From: JAGQVA01 sp041391725
GTDB taxonomy: Bacteria > Bacteroidota > Bacteroidia > J057
Length of the DNA: 64,000 nucleotides
Assembly (NCBI GenBank): GCA_041391725.1
Contig: JAWKNL010000023.1
Location: 46,428 to 110,427, forward strand
Direction: 5' to 3'
The notes below the pieces were generated by a model that worked only from the letters and a program-made list of their open reading frames with translations, searched no databases and was not told where the DNA came from. The position numbers and the translations under genes are program-made. Shown here piece by piece: positions 28,163 to 36,566 of the stretch. Positions within the stretch are counted from its first letter, which is position 1; every line of letters begins with the position of its first letter.

Positions 28163-29678
28163 TTTCTCGCTCGATTCACCGCAACGTCAGTCTCCGCTGG
28201 CCATCGCCTTTATCCTGCTCAGGTTTTTACGTCAGGCCGTGCGGCGGTTATGGCCCCTGGTGCTGATCATTATGTTTCGCAAAGGAGACTCCTATCTGGC
28301 GTGGTTTCTGGGCGCCTTGCTGGTGATTTCTGTGATTCAGTTGGTTTTGTCGCTGATTTCCTACTTCAATTATTATTTTCACGTGAAAGGAAATGAACTT
28401 CTGATCAGTAAAGGCGTCCTCCGCAAAACCCATCTGAACATCCCGTTTGACAGAATCCAGACCATTAATTTTTCCCAAAACCTCCTGCACCAGATTCTGA
28501 ATGTGGTCAGTGTCGAAGTGGATACCGCCGGCTCTTCCAAATCAGAACTTAGCATTGATGCGCTGAGTCGCCCCCATGCAGAAGCATTGCGAAATCATAT
28601 CCTCCGCAAAAAAGCAGACATGGAAGCCGACCAGACACTTCCGGTTGTATCGCAACTGGATCATCTGGAATCTATTGTTTCCATAAAACAGGATCGCGCC
28701 ACCGACAAACTCGTCTTCAGTATGGGCCCCGTTGACCTGATGAAGGTAGGAATAAGCCAGAATCATATTCAGACGGCACTGGTTATTGTGGGTTCGCTTT
28801 TCGGGCTGGTTCAGTTTTTTGATGATATACGCGAAGATGCTTTTACCTATGTGGCGGAAGGAATCGTCAATTTCCAGATGCTGTATGGATGGATAGCTTT
28901 TCTGGGTGGTTTTCTGATACTGATGGTGGCAGCTTTTTTTGTGTCGTTGTTTCGGTCGGCCCTCCGTTATTTTAACCTCCACCTCTGGCAGACGGAAAAA
29001 GGATTTAAGATCATTGCGGGTTTGTTTAACAGGAAAGAGCAATCAGCCGCGCATCAGAAAATACAGATTATCCGATGGGTTACCGGGCCGTTAAAGCAGT
29101 TGTTCGGACTTTTTACCGTAAATCTCTACCAGGCATCCAGTCAGGAAGTTAACGCCAAACGAGCCATCAGCATACCCGGCTGTTACGCCCCGCAACTGGA
29201 AGAAATCCTCTCCACCAACTTCCCGCCCGAATCGCGGCAAAACTATACTGAACATACAATCAGCCCCCGGATCATAAGTCGTCATGTCCTTTATCTGGGC
29301 ATTATTCCCGCAGGTGTGGCCACGGGTATCCAACTGGCTATGGGGGACTGGACAGGATTATTGTTTCTGCTTCTGATACCGGCAGTATGGCTCCTGAGCC
29401 GCCGCTATCAGTCGCGCTGGCGCTGGTGGATCAATGAAGGCAATCTGATGACCCGTTCGGGGATTATTGGTACGACCTTTACGCTTGTTCACCAGTATAA
29501 GGCACAGGCAGTGAAAGTAAAACAAAGTCCCTACCAGCGGAGACATTCGCTGGCTTCGGTTGATATTTATACTGCCGCCGGGCATGTTTCCATCCCATAT
29601 ATCAGTCTATCCTTTGCCCATCAACTCAGAGACTACCTTCTTTACAAAGCAGAGTCAGATCCCAGGGCGTGGATGTAG
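28146..29678 (+). CDS. Bacterial PH-domain membrane protein (YdbT-like)
   Basis: A 510-residue protein with several membrane helices and repeated PH-like domains. Each domain shows the pattern of a GxL/GIxR strand followed by PFDRIQ-type residues: ISKGVLRKTHLNIPFDRIQT, then GLFNRKEQSAAHQKIQIIRW, then RSGIIGTTFTLVHQYKAQAV. It overlaps the upstream gene by 17 bp, so translation is probably coupled, and the two proteins likely form one membrane complex. An alternative ATG lies three codons in. The gene ends in TAG. Confidence 0.8.
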   Translation: MTAMNDFSLDSPQRQSPLAIAFILLRFLRQAVRRLWPLVLIIMFRKGDSYLAWFLGALLVISVIQLVLSLISYFNYYFHVKGNELLISKGVLRKTHLNIPFDRIQTINFSQNLLHQILNVVSVEVDTAGSSKSELSIDALSRPHAEALRNHILRKKADMEADQTLPVVSQLDHLESIVSIKQDRATDKLVFSMGPVDLMKVGISQNHIQTALVIVGSLFGLVQFFDDIREDAFTYVAEGIVNFQMLYGWIAFLGGFLILMVAAFFVSLFRSALRYFNLHLWQTEKGFKIIAGLFNRKEQSAAHQKIQIIRWVTGPLKQLFGLFTVNLYQASSQEVNAKRAISIPGCYAPQLEEILSTNFPPESRQNYTEHTISPRIISRHVLYLGIIPAGVATGIQLAMGDWTGLLFLLLIPAVWLLSRRYQSRWRWWINEGNLMTRSGIIGTTFTLVHQYKAQAVKVKQSPYQRRHSLASVDIYTAAGHVSIPYISLSFAHQLRDYLLYKAESDPRAWM

Positions 29679-29750
29679 GGGGATGAGTTTTTGTTAATAA
29701 TTTTTAAATTATGTGCAAAATAATATGGTTTGTGAACCAGTTAGCCAGGA

Positions 29751-29783
29751 AGTAACCATGAATGCACGAATTATGGACGAATA
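29751..29783. repeat. Dispersed repeat copy 1 (AACCATGAATGCACGAAT type)
   Basis: The 33-bp stretch beginning AGTAACCATGAATGCACG and ending ATGGACGAATA matches, with few differences, the copy at 45561-45598; a shorter copy lies at 35121-35140. The consensus is roughly AGTAACCAYGAATKCACG followed by AAT(T)ATGGAYCGAATA. The surrounding 29679-29848 stretch has no other gene. Confidence 0.6.
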
Positions 29784-29848
29784 AATTCAAATTTTTGCAA
29801 ACCACTTTCCGGTCAGTATAATTCCGTATATCGCTCAAAAAACAAGTT

Positions 29849-29998
29849 ATGGGAACAACTGCTTCACCTGCCCAAAAGCTAATAAAGCACACCTCAAAAA
29901 TTGCGATTCAGACAAAAGGCCAAAAGTGGAGCCGATCTGAAATATATGACAGAAAGGTTCTCAAATCCCTAAGTCAGGGAAAAGATATTATTACTTAA
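29849..29998 (+). CDS. Possible small basic protein (49 residues)
   Basis: An ATG-initiated frame encodes a 49-residue Lys/Ser/Thr-rich peptide (MGTTASPAQKLIKHTSKIAI at the start, then QTKGQKWSRSEIYDRKVLKS). No domain is recognised. It lies alone between the PH-domain pair and the helicase gene and ends just before a terminator hairpin. Codon use is not odd. It could be chance; I list it because it is the only sensible frame in a 400-bp gap. Confidence 0.3.
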   Translation: MGTTASPAQKLIKHTSKIAIQTKGQKWSRSEIYDRKVLKSLSQGKDIIT

Positions 29999-30003
29999 AC
30001 CAT

Positions 30004-30054
30004 AAAAAAGGCGCAAAGGAAGCAGACCTGAGCCTTCTGTATCCCTCGCGCCTT
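30004..30054 (-). terminator. Hairpin terminator after helicase-nuclease gene
   Basis: On the minus strand AAGGCGC pairs with GCGCCTT (30048-30054 and 30008-30014) with a shorter internal GAAG/CTTC stem in the loop, followed by a T tract. It sits 22 bp beyond the helicase stop codon. The loop is long, so efficiency is uncertain. Confidence 0.6.
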
Positions 30055-30076
30055 ATTCGGGTTCCCCCAGGTCTGA

Positions 30077-33000
30077 TTACGCCTCCATCAGTTCCGACAG
30101 CATATTTTTGATTTCGCCCCGGCTGCAGAGCCATTGCAGCGACTGAACGCGGAGACAATGCCATCCGGCGCGCTCCAGTACAAGTTGTTGATCTGTAACT
30201 GTTTCCCGCCATTCGCTTTCCTCCGCTCCTGTCCCATCGATAAACACAGCAATCTTCTGCCCATCTCTGATAATGGCGAGGTCAATGAGGTAAGGCCCGA
30301 TCTTGTACTGCGGATTCAGATATTCTTCCCAGCCCAATTCTCCGGCCCAGTCGTAGAGTTCCTGGCCGCATTTTCCGGTAGAGGGATGCATGTTTTTCCG
30401 GGCTGTCAGCCGCATCTCAGTCTGCCCCGTTCCGCCTTGTTCAAAATAGTCAATCACGCGTTTGCGGAAACATTCCGGATTCATCCGGGCTACCGCCTCC
30501 GGGTGAATGCTGTGAAGGAGAATCGCCTTGTCGCGCGCCCTGCTGGTCGCGACATTGTAAATGCGGAGCATTTCTTCTCCCAGCACCGCCCGCGGGGCGC
30601 GGATGTTGCCGCCTTCGGCGTATTTGTGGCTGGCTGTCGTTGTCAGCAGCATAATGTCGCGTTCATCGCCCTGAAACTCGCGCGAGGTTCCCACCAGCAG
30701 TTGCAATTCGTCTGCGACAGACCGTATCAGCGGATGGCGACCCAGTTCGCGGATCATCAGTTCGCGGTGTGCTTCATTGGAGGAGTCGAGACAGAGAATG
30801 CCTACGGTAGGAATAGCGGGCAAAATACCTGCCTGCACATCTTCTACCAGCCCGGCAATAAGCTGTACCGCAGCTTTGACAATGGCGGGTTTTTTCTCGT
30901 CATTGGGATCATCTTCGATATAATGCACCTCCGTCGGATTTCCATAAACGCTGTGACTTACGGTCCGCAACGGGATGATATGCGAATCATAGACATACTG
31001 GTTGGAAAAACCGATCAGTTCGGGGCGGCAGCGAAAATGCTCCCTCAGGCTGATGATATTGGGATAAATCACACCGCTGAGGGTGTAAATACTTGCGCTG
31101 CGGTTGTTGATGTTAAACTGCTGCTTAAACGGATGGTGGATCAGGTAGCGGTCGAGCAACTGATTGGTGCGTTCGATGGGAAAAAGCCGGGCCTGGGTAG
31201 CCACAGCGGTCTGGTTTTCGTCGCCGACGATAATACATTTTTTGCAGCGGAAAACGAGGTTGAGCATGCTGATGTCGCACTGGCTGGCCTCATCGACGAT
31301 GAGGAGGTCAAACTGCCCCGGCTGCGGATCAGGGAAAAAGGAAATGGCGGTTTCCTGCTGCATGATCCATATCGGCACGACTTCGCGTGCAAGCTGCATA
31401 TTGGCAATGGCAGATGCCATGTTGCGCTCGGTATTTTTGCCGTGGCCTTTGCCGATATTGATCAGGTCGTTTCGCCAGGCAGAAAGCGCCGCCTTTTGCT
31501 GGTCGGTAACGGACGCCTGTTTGTGTTGCCAGGTTTTTACGGCTACCAGTTCGCAAATCAGTGATTACTGCTGGATGCGGTTTTCCTGAAGTTGGGAGAA
31601 TATATCGATGGGATCGCCCATAAGATCAAGGGTTTCGGCGAGGAAGGATTCAAGTTTTCGGGTGAAAATACCCATTTCCAGTTCAGCCTGTGTCCATCCA
31701 TTATCGTTTTGAGCGGTAATTTCCGCTATACTCAGCGGAAGGATTCCCCTGCATTTTTCTATATCCTTCTTCAATTGAATAGCGATCTGTTTTTCCTCCC
31801 GCATCTGGGTAAGTTCTTCCATCGCCATTTCCACGCCGGTCAGGTTGCGGGTATTCCAGTGCCCCACTATTTTTCCTATCACAGGGTTTTTGGAGGAATA
31901 AGGAAGCACGGGGCGAATCATTTCCTGCCATTCTGCCTGCATCCTTTCGCTCCGGAGGTAATCACCTGATCCGAGGAGGAAAGCCCATTGTGCTGTAGCT
32001 TTTTCACTGCGAATGTCCACCACAGGCAGGTTGCGGTTTTTCAGCTTCTGGTTGAATGCTGCCAGTTTGCCGAGATCGGAAAACAGCGAATCCCACTGCC
32101 GGAAAGTAATCAAAGCCTGGTCGGCGGAAACCCGGGTTTGAGAAAAAGCAAGTGCATTATTCAGGAAAATAGCCAGTTTTTTCAGGCGGGACTGCTGAAC
32201 CAGCATTTGTTCAATAACTTTTAGTTCGGCTGTTCCGCTTACTTCACGGCCGTTGACGGTAGTGCTGAGAAAAATCCGCTGGTTTTCGGGGAGCAGTTTT
32301 TTTTGCAAAAGGCTGATCCGCCCCGATTCACCAAACTTTTCCCTTAACTTTTTCAGGGAATCGAGCATTTCATCGGGATCTGTCCAGATCAAACCCCGGA
32401 CTTCACTGTTCAGCAGGTTTTTTCCCTCCGATTCTGCTTCGAAAAACAAGTCCCGGTTTCGGATAAACAGAGGTGCCAGCGTTTCCACATCCAGTCCCGG
32501 CTTCCGCCAGACTTCCTGCCATGTGGTTATTTCCTTCCACACCTCATACATTTCCTTCACAAGGTCAGGAAAATCCGTTTCCAGCAGATGGGTTTCCACC
32601 GAAGTATAGGCGCTGAGGTCAGTCCGGCTGTTGATTTTTTCCCATTCGTCCAGCATTTCCTTTGCACGGCGGAGGTCTGGAAAAATATGCGCATCGGGCA
32701 GTTCCATCTCTGCCATTTCAGGGCTTACTTTACCCAGCAATTCCCGAATATGGATCAGTTCTGCCGCTAGTCCTTCGGTATTGGTTTCCCATGATATTTC
32801 GTCGGGAATCAGCACATTTTCCCTGTCAATTTTGTCCCATACTTCTGCCCAGGAAGAGGCAGGAAGGGTAAAAATTTCTTTTTTGCGCGGATCGTAGAGG
32901 GTAAGCATTCGCTGGTTATGCCCGATCCGGCTGATGAGATTTTCCCTGAGTTGCCGGGTTTGGGCTTCCAGTGCTGCCAGTTCTGCTTCCATACGGGCAG

Positions 33001-34498
33001 TTTCTGCGGGATCATAGCGTTGATTGAGGTGGTTTTTGACAGCGTCAATTGCGTGTTTCAGCTCTTCCTGATTCTGGTTTCCTTCCAGCAGGGCAACTGC
33101 AAGGTGGCGGATAGCAGGGGGAAGTTTGCCCTTGATGACTTCCAGCGCCTTGGCATTTTTGGATACGATGAGAATGGATTTTCCCTCGGACACAAAATGC
33201 GAAGCCAGGTTGGCAATCGTATGGCTTTTTCCGGTTCCGGGAGGGCCCTGTACGGTTACTGCATCCTGGCGGAGAAGTTGTTGCGCGATACTTAGCTGTT
33301 CTTCGTTGTAGGGCAGCGGAAAAAGAAATCGTTCGGGCAGCGCTTCGTAAACAGCAGGAAGATTGCCTGTCAGTTTGTTTTCGCTGCGGTAAGCGATGCG
33401 CAGCGGGTTGCCCGGTTTGCGAAGGCTGAAAAGTTTTTTGAAAAAATCGGGGATAGATTCATTTTCCCCTTTGGTACCGAGTTCGTTGATACGGGCGATA
33501 ATTTTGTCTGCGTCGCGGGCAATTACCACTCCGGTTGCCAGGTCGCGGACGTGAATCACGGGAGAAAAGGAGAGCACAATTTCGCCTTCGGCGGGTTTCT
33601 CCGGAAGTTCAAAATTGAGGTTTTCGCCCTCAAAAAATCTGTCGGCCACACGAGGAAAAACCTCAGCAATTTTCAGTGCCGATTCATAGAAAGAGCCGCG
33701 GATATAGTCAGGTTCGAAGCTGAATTCACGGCTCTGGCTGTTGAAGTGATCGACTTCGCGGAGGACGCGCAATTTGCGCTCCTGAATTTTTTCTTCAGGC
33801 TCCCGGGAAAAGTGTTCATCGAGCAGATCGGAAAAAGACTGTTCGCAGGTAATCACATGGGCCAGGGTATCTGCTTCGAGGGTGATAGTCTGGCGTTTGA
33901 GGCTGATTTTGAGCGGAATATGAAACAAAAAGTTCTGGTACCATTCGCCCCCGATTTTACCCGAAAGCATACCAAACGAAAGGCAGATTTGCCGGTCAGG
34001 GTGAGACTGAAGGGTGTAAAACAGATCGTGCAGCGTATCGTAGGCCAGGTTGAGCGCAGAGAAAATATCGGGTGTCGAACCCAGTTTTTCAACCTTCACC
34101 CGACCATCTTCCACCGACACCGAAACCCAGTCGTCGAGTTCGGATGGAAAAGCCAGATGCTGCACTTCTTCCAGGGGTTGGTTGTGAATCTGGCTTACCA
34201 GTTGATCGTACAGACGAACCCGTTCGGGGTCCTGCTCAAAAGCCTGGTTATCAATCCTTTGAATTTTCAGGATTGGGAGATTGTGGTCTTTCCACTGGCA
34301 GGAGATCAGGTGGGCGATATGTGTATGGGAGGAAAGGGCGGACAGATGAGTCAGGGGCCAGAAGGGCGACTGAGGGTCGGAATCAAAGCGGAGCGAGGGC
34401 CGGGTATGGGTGAAAAGATCGCGGATATAAGCGAAGAGATTCACCAGCGGAGTGGATGTGGGGGAGGGATTAAGGCTTTTTGAAGCTACCGTTTGCAT
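30077..34498 (-). pseudogene. SF1 (Upf1/DNA2-like) helicase with C-terminal nuclease domain, split by in-frame TAA
   Basis: Codons 1-977 run from 34498 to an in-frame TAA at 31565-31567. The same frame then continues without a break to 30077 (another 495 residues), giving about 1473 in all. Part one contains Walker A GPPGTGKSHT (Lys424) and a long helical insert. The continuation reads KTWQHKQASVTDQQKAALS, then DLLIVDEASQCD (motif II), CIIVGDENQ (III), SLREHFRCRPELIGFSNQ (IV), GTSREFQGDERDIMLL (V) and YNVATSRARDKAIL (VI). The last 105 residues (CGQELYDWAGELGWEEYLNP, YLIDLAIIRDGQKIAVFIDG) look like a Vsr/MTES_1575-type endonuclease domain. Helicase-Vsr proteins of this kind are reported as anti-phage systems (Hhe). 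I cannot confirm a DUF4011 at the N-terminus. The stop may be a mutation, a sequencing error, or separate a two-chain form, though no ATG follows it until 31420. Confidence 0.8.
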
Positions 34499-34761
34499 TT
34501 TGTTTCTGATTTATCTCAGGAGAATGGTCGGGGAAATCGGGGAAAGAACCGGAGATTCATACCCGATCGGGGAGCCATTCGGAGAGACAGCAAAACAAAG
34601 TGCGGGCTGTGAAGCCGGCGCGTCATCGGAGATGACGAAGCTACATGTAAAGGGGGGAATCAGAAACTGCCGGGGCAATTACAGGAAGATTTACGGAAAG
34701 CGCAAGCGGAAGGTTACAAAAAGAAACTTTGGAGATGCAATGATCGTACACAAAAAAACTT
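34499..34761. other. Intergenic region between helicase gene and tRNA-Met
   Basis: About 260 bp between the divergent helicase start and the tRNA promoter. Open frames here have no recognisable domain or sensible composition. It should hold the helicase promoter, but I see no clear TAnnTTTG box on the minus strand. Confidence 0.4.
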
Positions 34762-34790
34762 TTTGAAAACCAGAAAACACTTTATATTTG
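34762..34790 (+). promoter_or_regulatory. Promoter of tRNA-Met (Bacteroidota -33/-7 type)
   Basis: TTTG at 34762-34765 and TATATTTG at 34783-34790 are separated by 17 bp and match the Bacteroidota primary sigma consensus (TTTG, TAnnTTTG). The tRNA begins 12 bp downstream of the -7 box. Confidence 0.75.
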
Positions 34791-34801
34791 CACTCGAATT
34801 T

Positions 34802-34875
34802 GGCGCGGTAGCTCAGAAGGTTAGAGCGTAGGATTCATAACCCTAAGGTCGGGGGTTCGATTCCCCCCTGCGCCA
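34802..34875 (+). tRNA. tRNA-Met (anticodon CAT)
   Basis: A 74-nt cloverleaf: acceptor GGCGCGG/CTGCGCC with one G-T pair, D-arm GCTC...GAGC, anticodon loop TTCATAA with anticodon CAT, and T-arm GGGGG-TTCGATT-CCCCC, with discriminator A. The anticodon stem has an A-C mismatch next to the loop (TAGGA/CCCTA), which is common in elongator tRNA-Met of this group. CCA is not encoded. It is a possible integration hotspot next to the helicase-nuclease gene, but no integrase or direct repeat was found. Confidence 0.93.
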
Positions 34876-34880
34876 CGAAT

Positions 34881-34908
34881 AGCCCGGTAAATTGATCGGG
34901 CTTTTTTT
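34881..34908 (+). terminator. Terminator after tRNA-Met
   Basis: AGCCCG (34881-34886) pairs with CGGGCT (34897-34902) over a 10-nt loop and is followed by seven T residues. Confidence 0.9.
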
Positions 34909-34984
34909 GTACCCAATGCCAGATCTGGTTAATACTTCGGTATAAATCGGAAAGTCTGGCCCCCCATCAGGATCGCACCATCCC

Positions 34985-35127
34985 TCACTTCCCCAGCACC
35001 CGATAGTCCCAGTCGATGCCATACTGCGCCTGCTCTGCGTCGGAGAGGTAGTAGAGGTGGTCTTGTTCCTTGGTCAGGTTATGGAGGTAGTTACCTGGTT
35101 TGCGAACCACGGTGGAATAAAGTAACC
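34985..35127 (-). other. Unassigned minus-strand C-terminal fragment
   Basis: The minus-strand frame ending at 34985 reads NSWLLYSTVVRKPGNYLHNL and ends SDAEQAQYGIDWDYRVLGK. It has the composition of a real protein tail, but upstream of about 35127 the frame is clearly the shadow of the DUF1501 fragment on the other strand. I do not recognise the family. It is probably the surviving end of a lost gene. Confidence 0.35.
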
Positions 35128-35140
35128 ACGAATTCCCCTT
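35121..35140. repeat. Dispersed repeat copy 2 (partial)
   Basis: AGTAACCACGAATTCCCCTT shares its first 15 bases with the repeat copies at 29751 and 45561 (apart from an extra TA in the last). It lies exactly at the border between two unrelated gene relics, which suggests it marks an old junction. Confidence 0.45.
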
Positions 35141-35224
35141 ATGGGATCTTACGACACGAATAGTGGCCGAATGGAAACCAAATTTTCCGCAGCCCACCTT
35201 CGAGCTCCGAATAATACTTCCCGG

Positions 35225-35422
35225 CAAATTTTTTTGCAGGCTGGCGGAAAAGACCAGAATATGCTGACCATGACATTTTCCGAATTTGGCAGGCGCGTAA
35301 ACGAAAATGGTTCGCTCGGCACAGACCACGGCGCTGCTGCTCCGTTAATTATTTTTGGGCTGGCGGTGAATGGAAACGGTTTTATCGGCGATGATGTAAA
35401 CTTCAGCGACCTCGATCAATAA
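35225..35422 (+). pseudogene. DUF1501 gene fragment
   Basis: The plus-strand frame reads LQAGGKDQNMLTMTFSEFGR, then RVNENGSLGTDHGAAAPLII, the most conserved block of DUF1501 (sulfatase-like secreted) proteins near their C-terminus. Both the first 300 or so residues and the final segment are missing; the frame stops at 35422. It is a short internal relic with no start of its own. Confidence 0.75.
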
Positions 35423-35548
35423 TACTGTAGAGGCCGGAAAGTTATTGCAAAAGTAAATTTGACGGAGTGAATCTCCGGATATCAGGGCAGGTTTATAAAT
35501 TTAGGTATCTTTATGCATGAACAACTAAAGAAGTAATGCACTACCGCT

Positions 35549-36292
35549 ATGGAATTTAACCCCGGCAACCCTATTGTCAGACGCTGCCTTCAGGGTATGG
35601 CCATGGAAGAAAATGGCAAACCTGAAGAAGCACACAAACTGTTTCTTCAGGCCTGGAATGAAGCGACATACGACTTTGAAAAATTTCTGGCAGCGCATTA
35701 TGTATCGCGCCATCAACATAATGTTTCCGACAAATTAAAATGGCTCGAAACGACCCTGCAGTTTGCCCTGGCAATAAACAATGATTCTGTTGCAAGTGCT
35801 TTGCCTTCCCTGTATATAAACATTGCCAGATGTTATGAGGACTTAAATGACCCTGACAAGGCAAAAAAGCATTATGAATTAGCTACTTCCTTTAAGAATA
35901 ACCCTTCTGACAAAGGGCCATTTTATCATGGGACGAAAGCGGATTTACAGGTTGGCGATTTGCTGACACCAGGAGGCATTTCCAATTACGAGGCTGAGCT
36001 CAGAATGAATCATATTTATTTCACGGCCATAGCGAATGGAGCTGGACTTGCTGCTGAACTTGCAAATGGCGATGGGCATGAACGGGTATATATAGTCGAA
36101 CCAACCGGGAGTTTTGAAAATGACCCGAATGTTACGGACAAAAAATTTCCAGGCAATCCGACACGCTCCTATCGCTCCCAGGCACCCTTAAAAATCATTG
36201 GCGAAGTAACAGATTGGGTGAGGCAAACACCTGAGGAAATACAAAAATGGCGTGAAAGACTGGCAAATAACAAAGGAGAAATTATCAATTAG
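35549..36292 (+). CDS. TPR-like domain fused to Arr-type (rifampin) ADP-ribosyltransferase
   Basis: A 247-residue protein. Residues 1-120 form helical repeats (MEFNPGNPIVRRCLQGMAME, then KPEEAHKLFLQAWNEA, SLYINIARCYEDLNDPDKAK) of the TPR kind. Residues of about 125-245 match Arr: GPFYHGTKADLQVGDLLTPG with the active-site His, NHIYFTA with the Tyr, and EPTGSFENDPNVTDKKFPGN with the Asp. Arr enzymes inactivate rifamycins by transferring ADP-ribose from NAD to the ansa chain. Free-standing Arr proteins have about 140 residues, so the N-terminal half is extra. It is intact although it sits among gene relics, which suggests recent acquisition or selection. Confidence 0.88.
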   Translation: MEFNPGNPIVRRCLQGMAMEENGKPEEAHKLFLQAWNEATYDFEKFLAAHYVSRHQHNVSDKLKWLETTLQFALAINNDSVASALPSLYINIARCYEDLNDPDKAKKHYELATSFKNNPSDKGPFYHGTKADLQVGDLLTPGGISNYEAELRMNHIYFTAIANGAGLAAELANGDGHERVYIVEPTGSFENDPNVTDKKFPGNPTRSYRSQAPLKIIGEVTDWVRQTPEEIQKWRERLANNKGEIIN

Positions 36293-36311
36293 AACCAGAG
36301 GATCGCCCCCC

Positions 36312-36450
36312 CTACACATTCAACCAATATGTCAGCTTAAATACCAATGCCCGGTTTTTGCTTTTCAATCCCATGGGTAAGTAGTTTTCGGTATAGACAA
36401 TGAAAAAATCGGAAGCGGGTTGATACCGCCACTGGAAGCCGCTCTTTTGT
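36312..36450 (-). pseudogene. DUF5916 C-terminal fragment
   Basis: The minus-strand frame reads KSGFQWRYQPASDFFIVYTE, then NYLPMGLKSKNRALVFKLTY and WLNV-stop. This is the final beta-strand hairpin of DUF5916 outer-membrane-type proteins, recognisable by the RALVFKLTYW ending. Nothing of the other 700 or so residues remains; the terminator of the efflux operon follows directly. Confidence 0.7.
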
Positions 36451-36451
36451 A

Positions 36452-36494
36452 TAAAAAAAAACTCCCCAATAATATACTTATCGGGGAGTTTTAC
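36452..36494 (-). terminator. Terminator of the RND efflux operon
   Basis: AAAACTCCCC (36457-36466) pairs with GGGGAGTTTT (36483-36492). On the minus strand the hairpin is followed by nine T residues. It lies about 75 bp beyond the last efflux gene. Confidence 0.85.
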
Positions 36495-36566
36495 CTGATG
36501 TCGCAGAGGGCATCATTCCACTTTATCCAAAATCCAATTTAAGCTTCCGTTTTATTATGACTTCCA

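Noticed and set aside
30134..31564. 476-codon open frame on the plus strand
   Set aside because: It mirrors the C-terminal half of the helicase-nuclease gene on the other strand. No start signal or recognisable domain.
18570..31567. Reassignment of TAG, TGA or TAA as sense codons to explain the in-frame stops
   Set aside because: TAG ends intact genes here (23051, 29678, 36292, 45974), as do TAA and TGA, and the interrupted genes also have frameshifts or a single isolated stop. Mutation or sequencing error is simpler.
34452..34766. Plus-strand frame before the tRNA
   Set aside because: It overlaps the helicase start on the other strand, ends inside the tRNA promoter and has a composition typical of non-coding sequence.
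34802..34875. Integrative element with attachment site in tRNA-Met
   Set aside because: No integrase or recombinase and no direct repeat of the tRNA 3' end is visible on either side within the window.
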